NCBI GenBank assembly: GCA_963780135.1
Contig: CAWAAR010000003.1
Location: 1,984,001-2,048,000, forward strand
Reading direction: 5' to 3'
Length of the DNA stretch: 64,000 nt
DNA from: Clostridium_AM sp963780135
GTDB lineage: Bacteria; Bacillota; Clostridia; Clostridiales; Clostridiaceae
Of the stretch, positions 26,539 to 35,565 are shown in pieces. The notes below the pieces were generated by a model, which saw only the letters and a list, made by a program, of their open reading frames with translations, was not told the DNA's origin and made no database searches. Made by a program: the position numbers and the translations under genes. Each line of letters begins with the position of its first letter. The stretch's first letter is position 1.

Positions 26539-29013
26539 TTAGATTATTCCATTTATTCGTGCCATTTTTATTGCTGAAATCTTTCCACTAGCACCTAGTT
26601 TTTGGTATATGTTTCGAAGATGTGTCCTTACAGTTTCCTTTGACACTTCAAGGCGTGAAGCAACCTCATCTCTTTTTAAACCATCAGCTATAAGCGAAAG
26701 TACTTCTATTTCTCTCGTAGATAAGCTAATTTTATCAAACTTGTTCTTATTTAAACTTTCATTATATTGTTTGCCATAGTGTATTATTTTTTTGACATAT
26801 TCATTATTTGAATCGTTATTTTCTATTATGTAGAGCATGTCCATAATATATGAGGCATTTTCAACAAAAGGCATTATAATATTATCTGTTTGTGCACTTA
26901 AAAGTACTTGTTCAAGTGCAGATACACCTTTTTCCATATCATATAGATGATATAGAGCTACAGCTTTAAAAATACCATTATGTATAAAGCCCAATTGATT
27001 GCTGAATATAGAAAAGCGTTCAATAAAGCTTTCTGAAAGCATTTCTAAATTTATATAATTGCCAGATAACATGACAGCTTTACCATATATTATATAATTG
27101 AAGGCCATACCTTGATAGAAGAAATTAGCAGAAGACATATCACCTGTCTGGAGCCAGTAAGGTATTTTATCTTTTTGTTTTAAACAAGCATATATATAAC
27201 CTTTGCATAAATCTAATGTAGTATTGCATATATGACTATCTGCTGTTTCAACATATTTATTTAAGGAATTTAATTTTTCTATTCCTTCTTTTATTTTCCC
27301 TTGAAGAATATAAAGTCTTGTAAGATTAAAGTATGCACATAGGATAACACCTATTTGTGATTTAGTTTCAGCTTTATAAATTGCTTTTAAGCTGCTTAGT
27401 TCAGCTTCATGAAAGTTTCCTATTTCTAAGGAATATTCTGCTTCAAGGAGATATTCAGAACCAGTACCGCAGCCATCTGATATTTTTGAATGCATAATCA
27501 TTCTATTTTTGGCAAACTCTAAAAGTTCTTTAAAGGTTCCTGCATCTCTAAAATATATGTAAAGCAGATGAGGGGAGCCAAAGGTGAATCCATTTTGTCT
27601 CAGCATTAAATAAGATTGTTTTCCATTTAAAAGTTCCAAAGCTTTATCATTATAAGTTCCCATTAGTTCTAAGTGATTAAATTTGGTAAATTTTTTTATG
27701 ATTAAAATTTCTGCAATAATGCGATTTTTATAATTTAAGTCTATGTTTTCCCTATTTTCATAAAACTTTTGAAGTTTGTCCAATTTCATTAAAGAGTTTT
27801 TTCTGATCTTATCATTGCCCTTTAATATAGAATTGAAAATATGCTGTAAATATGCAAGGGGATATTTAACAAGCAATTCTTCAGAAGTATTTTCAAACAT
27901 TTCAAAGGAGCCCTCAAAATCTGTAAGATTATTAGAAATATTGTCTGGATTATTAAATTGTGAAAGAATATATTCTGTATCTCCTGCACCATTGAAATAA
28001 CCATAAGCAGTTACAAATTCTTTTTCCTTTAAGTACCACTCTCCAAGTTTTCTATATATATTATGAAGTTCCTCTTCTTTGAAATTTTGTTTTGTTCTTA
28101 AAAAATCTAAAAGAACATTATGTATTTTATATTTGTGAGTTTGTTCATCATAAAATACAAAGGAATTTTTTTTATTAAGTTTTTTCAATATTACAGCTGC
28201 CTTTTCCTCTCCTGTTACAAAAGAGGCTTGTTTTGCTGTAAAGTCATCCATTACTGAGAGTTTTAATAAAAAATTCTTTACTTGATCATCATAGGTATTA
28301 AATAAGGTATTTTCAACTAGTTCGTCAATAGTACTGTTCATTCCTACAGGAATACCATCTTTAAGTGCCAAAAGCATCATATATGTAAGTGATATCCAGC
28401 CATCTGTATACTCACCAATTTTTGTTAAATCACCATCTGAAATGCCTCCATACATCATCAAACAATATTTTTTTAGTTCATCTTCATTAAATTTCAACTG
28501 CTGCTGGGATACAACACAGCATTTTCCTTTTGAAAAAAGTTCACTAAAGTTTATATTTGTAGTATCTCTTGTAATAAGCACTATATGAAAATTATCAATA
28601 TCATTTAAAATGATTTGTTCAATAAATTTATATAATTTAAGCTCCTTTGAAAGATGATAATCATCTATAACTAAAATTGTTTTTTCTTTGTAATCAATGT
28701 TATTTAATATAGATAAAATCTTTTCAATTTGAGGTGCATCCATCGGAAATCCAAGTTTTTTTAATTTTTTTCCTGAATTTTCATCAAGCTTCAGTATTTC
28801 ATTTGAAAACTTCTCCCAAAAAAAGGTTGAAGATGCACTGGAGTTTAAAAAGGCAATCCATAAATATGGAATTTTCATATCAGAAAGAAAGTTTTTAACT
28901 GCTGTAGTTTTTCCAAAGCCCATAGGAGCTTCTACAATAGTTAAAGAATAGTCGTAAATTTGCGATAAAATATTGTTTACACGCTTTCTTTTTAATAATT
29001 TTGTATGCTTCAA
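26539..29013 (-). CDS. MalT/LuxR-family ATP-dependent transcriptional regulator
   Basis: An 824-residue protein of MalT architecture. A P-loop (EAPMGFGKTTAVKNFL, about 27-42) and a Walker B (ILVIDDYH) make a STAND-type NTPase domain. A long helical-repeat middle (about 330-740) follows, then a C-terminal LuxR HTH (about 760-824, LSTREIEVLSLIADGLKRDE, then VSKETVRTHLRNIYQKLGA). Such regulators bind an inducer and ATP, multimerise and activate transcription. It lies upstream of the shell gene on the same strand and may control it; that is inference from position. Confidence 0.9.
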   Translation of the reverse strand: MKHTKLLKRKRVNNILSQIYDYSLTIVEAPMGFGKTTAVKNFLSDMKIPYLWIAFLNSSASSTFFWEKFSNEILKLDENSGKKLKKLGFPMDAPQIEKILSILNNIDYKEKTILVIDDYHLSKELKLYKFIEQIILNDIDNFHIVLITRDTTNINFSELFSKGKCCVVSQQQLKFNEDELKKYCLMMYGGISDGDLTKIGEYTDGWISLTYMMLLALKDGIPVGMNSTIDELVENTLFNTYDDQVKNFLLKLSVMDDFTAKQASFVTGEEKAAVILKKLNKKNSFVFYDEQTHKYKIHNVLLDFLRTKQNFKEEELHNIYRKLGEWYLKEKEFVTAYGYFNGAGDTEYILSQFNNPDNISNNLTDFEGSFEMFENTSEELLVKYPLAYLQHIFNSILKGNDKIRKNSLMKLDKLQKFYENRENIDLNYKNRIIAEILIIKKFTKFNHLELMGTYNDKALELLNGKQSYLMLRQNGFTFGSPHLLYIYFRDAGTFKELLEFAKNRMIMHSKISDGCGTGSEYLLEAEYSLEIGNFHEAELSSLKAIYKAETKSQIGVILCAYFNLTRLYILQGKIKEGIEKLNSLNKYVETADSHICNTTLDLCKGYIYACLKQKDKIPYWLQTGDMSSANFFYQGMAFNYIIYGKAVMLSGNYINLEMLSESFIERFSIFSNQLGFIHNGIFKAVALYHLYDMEKGVSALEQVLLSAQTDNIIMPFVENASYIMDMLYIIENNDSNNEYVKKIIHYGKQYNESLNKNKFDKISLSTREIEVLSLIADGLKRDEVASRLEVSKETVRTHLRNIYQKLGASGKISAIKMARINGII

Positions 29014-29147
29014 TGTGGTATCACCTCAATTATTTCTATTTTTACATTATACTTCTTATATTCGTTATGAATCAATAATTTAATTAGGGTTACTTCAATA
29101 AATAAATTGAAAAATTTTCAAAATTAACAAATGTAAATCAATATAAG

Positions 29148-29246
29148 TCAGGAGAAACTTATTATATATACATTTGTAAAAAGGTTACTTCAATATCTAA
29201 AGAGCCATTAACAGAAGATTTAAGATATGAATTTACTGTTAAGTAA
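29148..29246 (+). pseudogene. 3' remnant of a second copy of the giant surface-protein gene
   Basis: Thirty-two codons ending in TAA, beginning SGETYYIYICKKVTS and ending LRYEFTVK, nearly match the last residues of the 1321-residue protein ending at 35217. The homology continues past the stop into the hairpins at 29262-29300 and 29406-29425, which match those at 35237-35275 and 35322-35340. This is the left copy of a duplicated unit that has lost almost all of this gene. Confidence 0.85.
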
Positions 29247-29458
29247 TACAATCCTCAAAAGCAAAAACTTGAATGGGCATTTGCTTGTTCAAGTTTTTTG
29301 CTCCATATGGAAAGATAAGGTTGAAAGAAGTATTTTCATCACGTTTTGTACCTTCAACGAAAGGAATGGATATAAAAATGAAAATAATTATTAAAATAAA
29401 AAATTCTGGTAGGAAAACCCTACCAGAAAAATATTTTTAATATAACTTACACATTTTT

Positions 29459-29640
29459 ATTTATCAATGAATCTTACTTAGTGGGAAAAGCAGAGAACTT
29501 AAATCTTTGATTTAAAGTGAATCGCTTTCTCTTTAGAGTTTTATTTCTCCCACTAAGTTTAGATGAATTATCTAGGGGCGTAGCTACTGTTATCCCCCAC
29601 TTTGATAGAAGTGGGGGTGTTACAGTAGATAGCCATCAGA
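29459..29640. repeat. Structured insertion of about 180 bp (IS200/IS605 right-end-like)
   Basis: This block is present in the left copy of the duplicated unit but absent at the matching place on the right (near 35376). It contains an outer stem CTTAGTGGGA/TCCCACTAAG, an inner stem ACTTAAATC/GATTTAAAGT and a strong hairpin CCCCCACTT/AAGTGGGGG at 29594-29617. A degenerate inverted relative lies at 47496-47553. The hairpins and the lack of coding resemble an IS200/IS605 right end with its guide RNA, but no transposase gene is present. Confidence 0.45.
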
Positions 29641-29649
29641 CAAATTATT

Positions 29650-30549
29650 TTAATGCATACGTTCCTTAACCTTTTTTATTTCTTCTTCATCTAATCCAGT
29701 AACTTTTATTACTGTTAAAACATCCATTCCAATTTGTAGTAAATTTCTCGCTACATCAAGTTTTCCTTCTTTTTCTCCTTCTTTTTTCCCTTCTTTTATT
29801 CCTTCCTCTCGTGCACTTTTTAACCTTGTCATTTGATCATGGATTTCTGCTTCTCTTGCTTCATAGGCCATTCTCGCTTTATCATCTTTGCTTATTACCT
29901 TCAGCCTGTCATATGCCATTCTTATATTATTATTTTTTTCTGCAAGCATTTCCATCACCTCCTCTGATTTTGCACCTATAAATTCCATCCATTGAATTAC
30001 TTCGTCATTTTCATTCTTTAATATATTTTTTCTTTCCAGCTTTGGCAGCTCTAAATAATGTATTTCCAGTACATCTGTAAACTTATACCCTGTTTCATCT
30101 TCAATTATATGGTAACTGGTATGTATTTTATCTAGTGGTATACATTCAAAATCTAATATATTTATAGTTATGCATTTTTTTAATTTATCATATGTATCTC
30201 CTGATTTTATTTGATTAGTATACATCTTTGACCAATAATATAAAGTCCTCTCTGCCATGTATTCTGTTGATAATACTTGTATTTCTATATCAACTTCTTT
30301 TCCGTCCTTCATTTTTGCCCGTACATCAAGTATCCCTTTTTTATCTTCTTTAAATTCTCTCATTAACTCATTATTAATTATAGTTAAATCTTCAAATTCA
30401 TCATCTTTTAGGTTTAATATTGAACTAAGTAATGCCTTAAGTAAATCCATATTTTTAGGATCTCCGAATAACAATTTAAAGGCAAAATCTACTTTAGGAG
30501 ACATTATAAATCTATCATCTACTTGTGCTTTTTTATTCTTTCTTACCAT
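29650..30549 (-). CDS. Rpn-family PD-(D/E)XK nuclease/putative transposase
   Basis: A 299-residue protein. The N-terminus FIMSPKVDFAFKLLFGD and the nuclease core ILDVRAKMKDGKEVDIEIQ (Asp, then Glu-x-Gln) define the Rpn/PDDEXK_2 group (PF12784). Rpn proteins are DNA endonucleases linked with recombination, and many are horizontally mobile. A Lys/Glu-rich helix near residues 250-265 is coiled-coil-like. The ATG follows GGAGTGATAT. A decayed second copy of the 3' end lies at 35386-35549. Confidence 0.9.
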   Translation of the reverse strand: MVRKNKKAQVDDRFIMSPKVDFAFKLLFGDPKNMDLLKALLSSILNLKDDEFEDLTIINNELMREFKEDKKGILDVRAKMKDGKEVDIEIQVLSTEYMAERTLYYWSKMYTNQIKSGDTYDKLKKCITINILDFECIPLDKIHTSYHIIEDETGYKFTDVLEIHYLELPKLERKNILKNENDEVIQWMEFIGAKSEEVMEMLAEKNNNIRMAYDRLKVISKDDKARMAYEAREAEIHDQMTRLKSAREEGIKEGKKEGEKEGKLDVARNLLQIGMDVLTVIKVTGLDEEEIKKVKERMH

Positions 30550-30766
30550 TATATCACTCCTTATTCATATTATAACCAAATTCCTAAACAACTTCACTAA
30601 ATTTAGTATGAATTATAAATAAATCGAAAATTTTTTAATTTAACAAAAAAATACCTCAAAAAGCGTATATACAAAAATTTTTTTGAATTAAAATTATATT
30701 TGTGCACAAGAAAATTTTTTTATATAAGCTTATATTAAATAAATAAAGAAAGAAGGAATATATATT

Positions 30767-30997
30767 ATGAAAATTATTTATGCTGGCTGGGGAGCTGAAA
30801 AAACATCTAATCAAACAGTTAACGTACAAAATATGTATAACCATGGAACTCATGAATTTGTAGCAAGTAATAATACTTGGGGAGACCCTGATAAAGGTAA
30901 GGATAAAGCTTTGTTTATCGTTTGGGATGATGGTTCAGGATTACAATCAGCTGCAGCAACAGAAAAAGGAAATGTAAATAAAATTGTATTACCTTAG
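30767..30997 (+). CDS. Small secreted-or-cytosolic beta-type protein, unknown
   Basis: A 76-residue protein starting MKIIYAGWGAEKT, with no signal peptide or membrane helix. The ribosome site AAGAAGGAA is good. The pattern of an N-terminal strand, then NNTWGDPDKGKDKALFIVWD, then a C-terminal IVLP strand, faintly resembles the small beta domain (DUF3395-like) that carries a GDP-x-x-G motif. This is a weak resemblance and I do not assign a function. It lies between the two halves of the duplicated unit and has its own terminator. Confidence 0.6.
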   Translation: MKIIYAGWGAEKTSNQTVNVQNMYNHGTHEFVASNNTWGDPDKGKDKALFIVWDDGSGLQSAAATEKGNVNKIVLP

Positions 30998-31056
30998 TAT
31001 AATAAAATTTTTTAAGAGAGTTTAAGTTAAACAAACTTTAATTAAGTAATTTTATA

Positions 31057-31096
31057 GGGCTGAATTCTGTACTATACAGGATTTAGTCCCTTTAAT
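31057..31096 (+). terminator. Intrinsic terminator after the 76-residue protein gene
   Basis: GGGCTGAATTCTG pairs with CAGGATTTAGTCCC (wobbles and one bulge), followed by TTTAATTT. Confidence 0.65.
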
Positions 31097-31251
31097 TTAA
31101 CATTTGTGAAAATATAGAAAGAGCATAATTATATTTGTAATAAATAGAAATGGAAGTGGAAAATAAATTGCTTTAATTTCTAACAATATATAATAAATAA
31201 GTTGTAAAGCTAAAGTAAGGCTTTGTGCATTAGAGAAAGAAGGTAACCAAT

Positions 31252-34200
31252 GTGAATATTAAAATATCAAAATTTATACCAGCTTTAATTTTAATGCTTT
31301 TGATAATTTGTATACCAATTCAGAAAGTGAAGGCAAATGCCACTATAACTGGAAGTGGTACTACTGATAATGGTTTGAAATATGAGATTTATGATAATAA
31401 GCATGCTGCTATAACTGGATGTACAAGCACATCAGATAGTATTACAATACCAGATAAAATAAGTGGTAGTTCAGTAACAGGTATAGAATATGGTGCATTT
31501 AATAATTGTACTAATTTAATTAATATAATAATCCCGAATAGTGTAACTTCAATAGGAGATGCTGCATTTAATGCTTGTACAAAATTAAAAAATATAATAA
31601 TTCCCCAAAGTGTAACCATCATAGGAGAATATGCATTTAAAGATTGTACTAGCTTAGATAGCATAACAATTCCAAACAGCGTAACTAGAATAAAAGATAA
31701 TGCATTTAGCAGCTGCACTAGCTTAACTGATATAACAATTCCAAACAGTGTAACTTCCATAGAAAATAATACATTTATGAATTGCATTAAATTAAGCAGT
31801 ATAACAATTCCAAATAGTGTAACTAGTATAGGAGATCATGCATTTAATGCTTGTACCAAATTAAAAAATATAATAATCCCAAATAGTGTAACTAAAATAG
31901 AAGTTGAGGTATTTGCTTGGTCAGGTTTAAATACTATAGTAATTTCAAATAGTTCAGCAAGTATAGATAAGGAGGCTTTTAATTATACTGCAAGTGGGTT
32001 AACTATTACTACATATGGAGTTGATGGAAATAATGTTCAAGCTTATGCAAATTCTAAAGGTATAAAGTGTGATATTATTTCTCCTTTGTTGAATGCGACT
32101 GCAGAAGTTTCAGCATCAACTTTAACTCCATGTACAGGAGCAAATAATGAAATAACTTTAACTGTGAAAGATTCTGGCGGAAATGTAGATACTAATTTTA
32201 GTGGAATGAAGACAGTTAAGATAGCAGGAGTAAAGCCTGCACCAGATGGGAGTTATGGTAATATTACCTATAATGATGGAACAAATGTCAATACTGATAC
32301 ACTTACATCTGCTTCTTCTGAAACAACAGGACAGGTAATTACTCTAGCTTTTACTGGCGGAAAGTCAACTTGTAAGCTTGAATTGAATGATGCAGAGAAT
32401 CAAAGTATAGAATTTAATGTGAGTGGAGTGACAGCACCTGATGCAAATACCTTAAACATAATGCTGCAAGCTGGAATTGCCTCAAGCATTGGAGTAATTA
32501 CGCAGCCTGCACCTGGTACATCCAGTGGAGATTTATTTTCAGCTCAGCCTACGGCAGCTTTAAAGGATCAATATGGCAATATTTGTAGTACAGGTCCATC
32601 AGCGTTAGCAAATGTAACGGCTAGTGTCAAATCAAGTACAGGAAGTTGGATTATAGGAGGAACTTCTACAAAAGCAGCACAAGATGGTAAAGTTACCTTT
32701 ACTGATTTAACTTGCTCACGTTTAACAGATGACAATGGAGCAATAACTTTTACTAGTGGGGCCGCCATTGTAGATAGTAACAGTTTTAACATTCCACCAC
32801 TGAAATCAGCAAAAACGCTGACAGCAGATGCATCAGATAACGATGTAGACAATGATATTGAAATAACATTTGAACCAGACAGTAAATTTGAAAATTCAAT
32901 AAAAGAAGTGTGGTTTAATGGAGGACAATTGACAAGCAATCAATATAAAGTAGGCAGTGGGAAAATAACTTTGTATCCAAGTAATACTGAAAATGCTTAT
33001 TTAAGTACTCCATCTACTGGAGATATAGTGATAAAAGCAACAAATTATAGTGACTCAAAGGTACAGCAAACTATAAATGGGTCAGCTAAGTGTGATGTTA
33101 CAACAGTAAATATACCAGAAAATGGTCTTATAAGTGGAACCAGCATAATAGCAGCTGTAAACAGTGGAACAAGTATTACAGTAGATGTAACTACAAGCAA
33201 AAATTCTACATGGAAATTGTATAGTGATCTTTCCTGTACTAGTGAAATAACAGATAAAAAGATGAATTTGAATGCTGGAAGTAATACTGCATATATTAAG
33301 GTTGTGGCGCAAAATACAAGTATTGTAAAAAATTATACAATAACAATAAATGTACCACAGGATTCAAGTATAAGCTCAATTAATACAAATTTTGATAAGT
33401 ATGCAGATTCATCAAATTATATAGACATTCCAGTAACAATAACGCTAAATGGAAATACATTAAGCAATATAAAAAATGGAACAACAGCATTAACAAAGGG
33501 TGTAGATTATACAATAGATAACATTAATAATAAAGTAATTATAAGTAAGAAGTATCTTGAAAATCAAGCAGTAGGGACAATTAATTTAACATTTAATTTT
33601 AGTGGAGGAAATGCACAGACACTAAATATAGGAATAAATGATACAACACCTACAGCAGTAGTACTAAGTGCGGGATCAGTATCAGAAGCAATTGCGGGAA
33701 ATTTTACAATAACAGGTTTAGATTCAGCAAAGATTTATAATGTACAAATAATGAGTGGAAGTGATTCTGGTAGTTATGTAGATGCAACTGGACATATTTC
33801 ACCTAATGCAGTGAATATAACAAGAGCAAGTGTTATAACTGGTTTGGCTAATGGAACTATCTATAAAGCAATAGATGTTACACCTAATAATTCAAGTATA
33901 AATCCAACAAGTACAAATTTTGACAAGTATTCAGGTTCATCAAAATGTAATAGCATTCCAGTAATCATAATGCTAAATGGGAATACATTAAAAAGCATAA
34001 AAAATGGAACAACAACATTAACAGAAGGTACAGATTATACAGTAGATAATATTAATAATAAAGTAATTATAAGTAAGACATATCTTGAAAATCAAGCAGT
34101 AGGGACAACTAATTTAAATTTTAACTTTAGTGCAGGAAATACTCAGAATTTAGCAATAACAATAACATACACAGTTCCGTATGTGCCGCCATACAATCCA

Positions 34201-35217
34201 CCATATATACCACCTGTACAACAAAATGTATCTGTGCCAGTAGAAATTGGAATTGGAGAAAAGAAGAGTACTGTAAATATAAATGCTGTAAGAGTTTTAG
34301 ATACGGATGGATTGGAAAAGGGAACTTTAAAGATAGATGAAGATACTTCTAAAAAAATAGCAGAAAGTGTAATAGACGCTAAATCAGATGAAGCAAATAT
34401 AGTTTTGCCAACGGATACTCAATATTCCAAAGACAAGATAGAGTTACAGCTTTCTAAAGAGGCAATAAATGAACTTTCAAGTTCAAATATATCCTTAAAT
34501 ATAGGTAAAGGAAAAGCAGCATTGAAGATTCCATCACAAACCCTTGCAGCCTTAAAGGATAAAAGTGCAGAAATTAAAATCAAGCAGATAACGGACAGCA
34601 GTAAGCTTGAAGAAACAAAGAGTCTTATTTTACAGCTCACATCTGGAGGTCAAAGTGTAAGTACACCTGTCAGCATTGAAACTAACTTTTCAGGCAGAGC
34701 AAAAATAACACTGCCAATAGATGTGTTCAAGTTTACAAGCAGGGAGGATTTAGAAAAATATCTTTCGACATTAGCTGTTGTAGTACAGCATAGTGATGGA
34801 GAAAATGCAGTGGACAAGGGTACCATAGAGTATGATACAAATGGGAATCCAATAGGAATTTCAATTTGGGTTAATAAGTTTAGTGATTTCACATTAATAC
34901 AGCTTCCAGAAGATTATTTTAAAGGTAAGACAACGGTTATGAAGGACAAAGTTGAAGCAGATAAAGAATGGCATCTTAAGTTTACCAAGGCAGCAGATCC
35001 AAGCACAGTAACACCAGAAAATATATATGTAACTGATTTAAAAGGAAACAAAGTGGACGTAAAGGTAAGCTGTGAATCAGATAATGTGATAAAGGTATCA
35101 CCTGTGAATCCATATACATCAGGAGAAACTTATTATATCTACATCACAAAGAAGGTTACTTCAAAATATAAAGAGCCATTAACAGAAGAGTTGAGATATG
35201 AATTTACTGTTAAGTAA
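31252..35217 (+). CDS. Giant secreted multidomain surface protein (BspA-type LRR, Ig-like, CBM_X2, SbsA-like)
   Basis: 1321 residues starting at GTG (AGAAAGAAGG upstream). A signal peptide (about 1-29) precedes BspA-type leucine-rich repeats (about 60-265), built on IPNSVTSIGDHAFNACTKL units. Ig-like domains follow (about 280-530). A Cadherin-like/Ig segment and two CBM_X2-like repeats come next (each with NFDKY, LNGNT, then a DYTIDN or DYTVDN motif). A Pro/Tyr-rich hinge (PPYNPPYIPP) and a C-terminal SbsA/Big_5-like Ig domain (last 100 residues) end it. It has no wall-anchor motif that I recognise. Probably adhesion or polysaccharide binding. Confidence 0.85.
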   Translation: MNIKISKFIPALILMLLIICIPIQKVKANATITGSGTTDNGLKYEIYDNKHAAITGCTSTSDSITIPDKISGSSVTGIEYGAFNNCTNLINIIIPNSVTSIGDAAFNACTKLKNIIIPQSVTIIGEYAFKDCTSLDSITIPNSVTRIKDNAFSSCTSLTDITIPNSVTSIENNTFMNCIKLSSITIPNSVTSIGDHAFNACTKLKNIIIPNSVTKIEVEVFAWSGLNTIVISNSSASIDKEAFNYTASGLTITTYGVDGNNVQAYANSKGIKCDIISPLLNATAEVSASTLTPCTGANNEITLTVKDSGGNVDTNFSGMKTVKIAGVKPAPDGSYGNITYNDGTNVNTDTLTSASSETTGQVITLAFTGGKSTCKLELNDAENQSIEFNVSGVTAPDANTLNIMLQAGIASSIGVITQPAPGTSSGDLFSAQPTAALKDQYGNICSTGPSALANVTASVKSSTGSWIIGGTSTKAAQDGKVTFTDLTCSRLTDDNGAITFTSGAAIVDSNSFNIPPLKSAKTLTADASDNDVDNDIEITFEPDSKFENSIKEVWFNGGQLTSNQYKVGSGKITLYPSNTENAYLSTPSTGDIVIKATNYSDSKVQQTINGSAKCDVTTVNIPENGLISGTSIIAAVNSGTSITVDVTTSKNSTWKLYSDLSCTSEITDKKMNLNAGSNTAYIKVVAQNTSIVKNYTITINVPQDSSISSINTNFDKYADSSNYIDIPVTITLNGNTLSNIKNGTTALTKGVDYTIDNINNKVIISKKYLENQAVGTINLTFNFSGGNAQTLNIGINDTTPTAVVLSAGSVSEAIAGNFTITGLDSAKIYNVQIMSGSDSGSYVDATGHISPNAVNITRASVITGLANGTIYKAIDVTPNNSSINPTSTNFDKYSGSSKCNSIPVIIMLNGNTLKSIKNGTTTLTEGTDYTVDNINNKVIISKTYLENQAVGTTNLNFNFSAGNTQNLAITITYTVPYVPPYNPPYIPPVQQNVSVPVEIGIGEKKSTVNINAVRVLDTDGLEKGTLKIDEDTSKKIAESVIDAKSDEANIVLPTDTQYSKDKIELQLSKEAINELSSSNISLNIGKGKAALKIPSQTLAALKDKSAEIKIKQITDSSKLEETKSLILQLTSGGQSVSTPVSIETNFSGRAKITLPIDVFKFTSREDLEKYLSTLAVVVQHSDGENAVDKGTIEYDTNGNPIGISIWVNKFSDFTLIQLPEDYFKGKTTVMKDKVEADKEWHLKFTKAADPSTVTPENIYVTDLKGNKVDVKVSCESDNVIKVSPVNPYTSGETYYIYITKKVTSKYKEPLTEELRYEFTVK

Positions 35218-35236
35218 TAAAATCATCAAAAACAAA

Positions 35237-35275
35237 AACTTGAATAGGCATATACTTGTTCAAGTTTTTTTGCTC
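35237..35275 (+). terminator. Intrinsic terminator after the giant surface-protein gene
   Basis: AACTTGAA pairs with TTCAAGTT over a loop, followed by TTTTTTGC. The same hairpin follows the remnant copy at about 29262-29300. A second hairpin (TGGTAGGA/TCCTACCA) is at 35322-35340. Confidence 0.7.
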
Positions 35276-35385
35276 TTTACTGAAATATAAAAATGAAAAT
35301 AATTATTAAAATAAAAAACACTGGTAGGAAAATCCTACCAAAAAATATTTTTAACATAACTTACATATTTTATTGACAAATTATT

Positions 35386-35549
35386 CTAATGCATACTTTC
35401 CGTAACCTTTTTTATTTCTTCTTCATCTAATCCAGTAACTTTTATCACTGTTAAAACATCCATTCCAATTTGTAGTAAATTTTTCGCTACATCAAGTTTT
35501 CCTTTGAATTACTTCGTCATTTTCATTCTTTAATATATTTTTTCTTTCC
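35386..35549 (-). pseudogene. Remnant of an Rpn-family nuclease gene (right copy)
   Basis: From the stop codon at 35386 the sequence matches the 3' end of the intact Rpn gene (29650-29770) with few changes. It then jumps over about 220 bp, continues matching near 29993-30035 and ends abruptly. An internal and a 5' deletion have destroyed the gene. Confidence 0.85.
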
Positions 35550-35565
35550 TATTGACTTAGCTTGG

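Noticed and set aside
31389..31787. Minus-strand ORF inside the LRR part of the giant surface protein
   Set aside because: It is a by-product of the repeats in the real gene; the hydrophobic translation arises from the reverse of IPNSVTSI-type codons.
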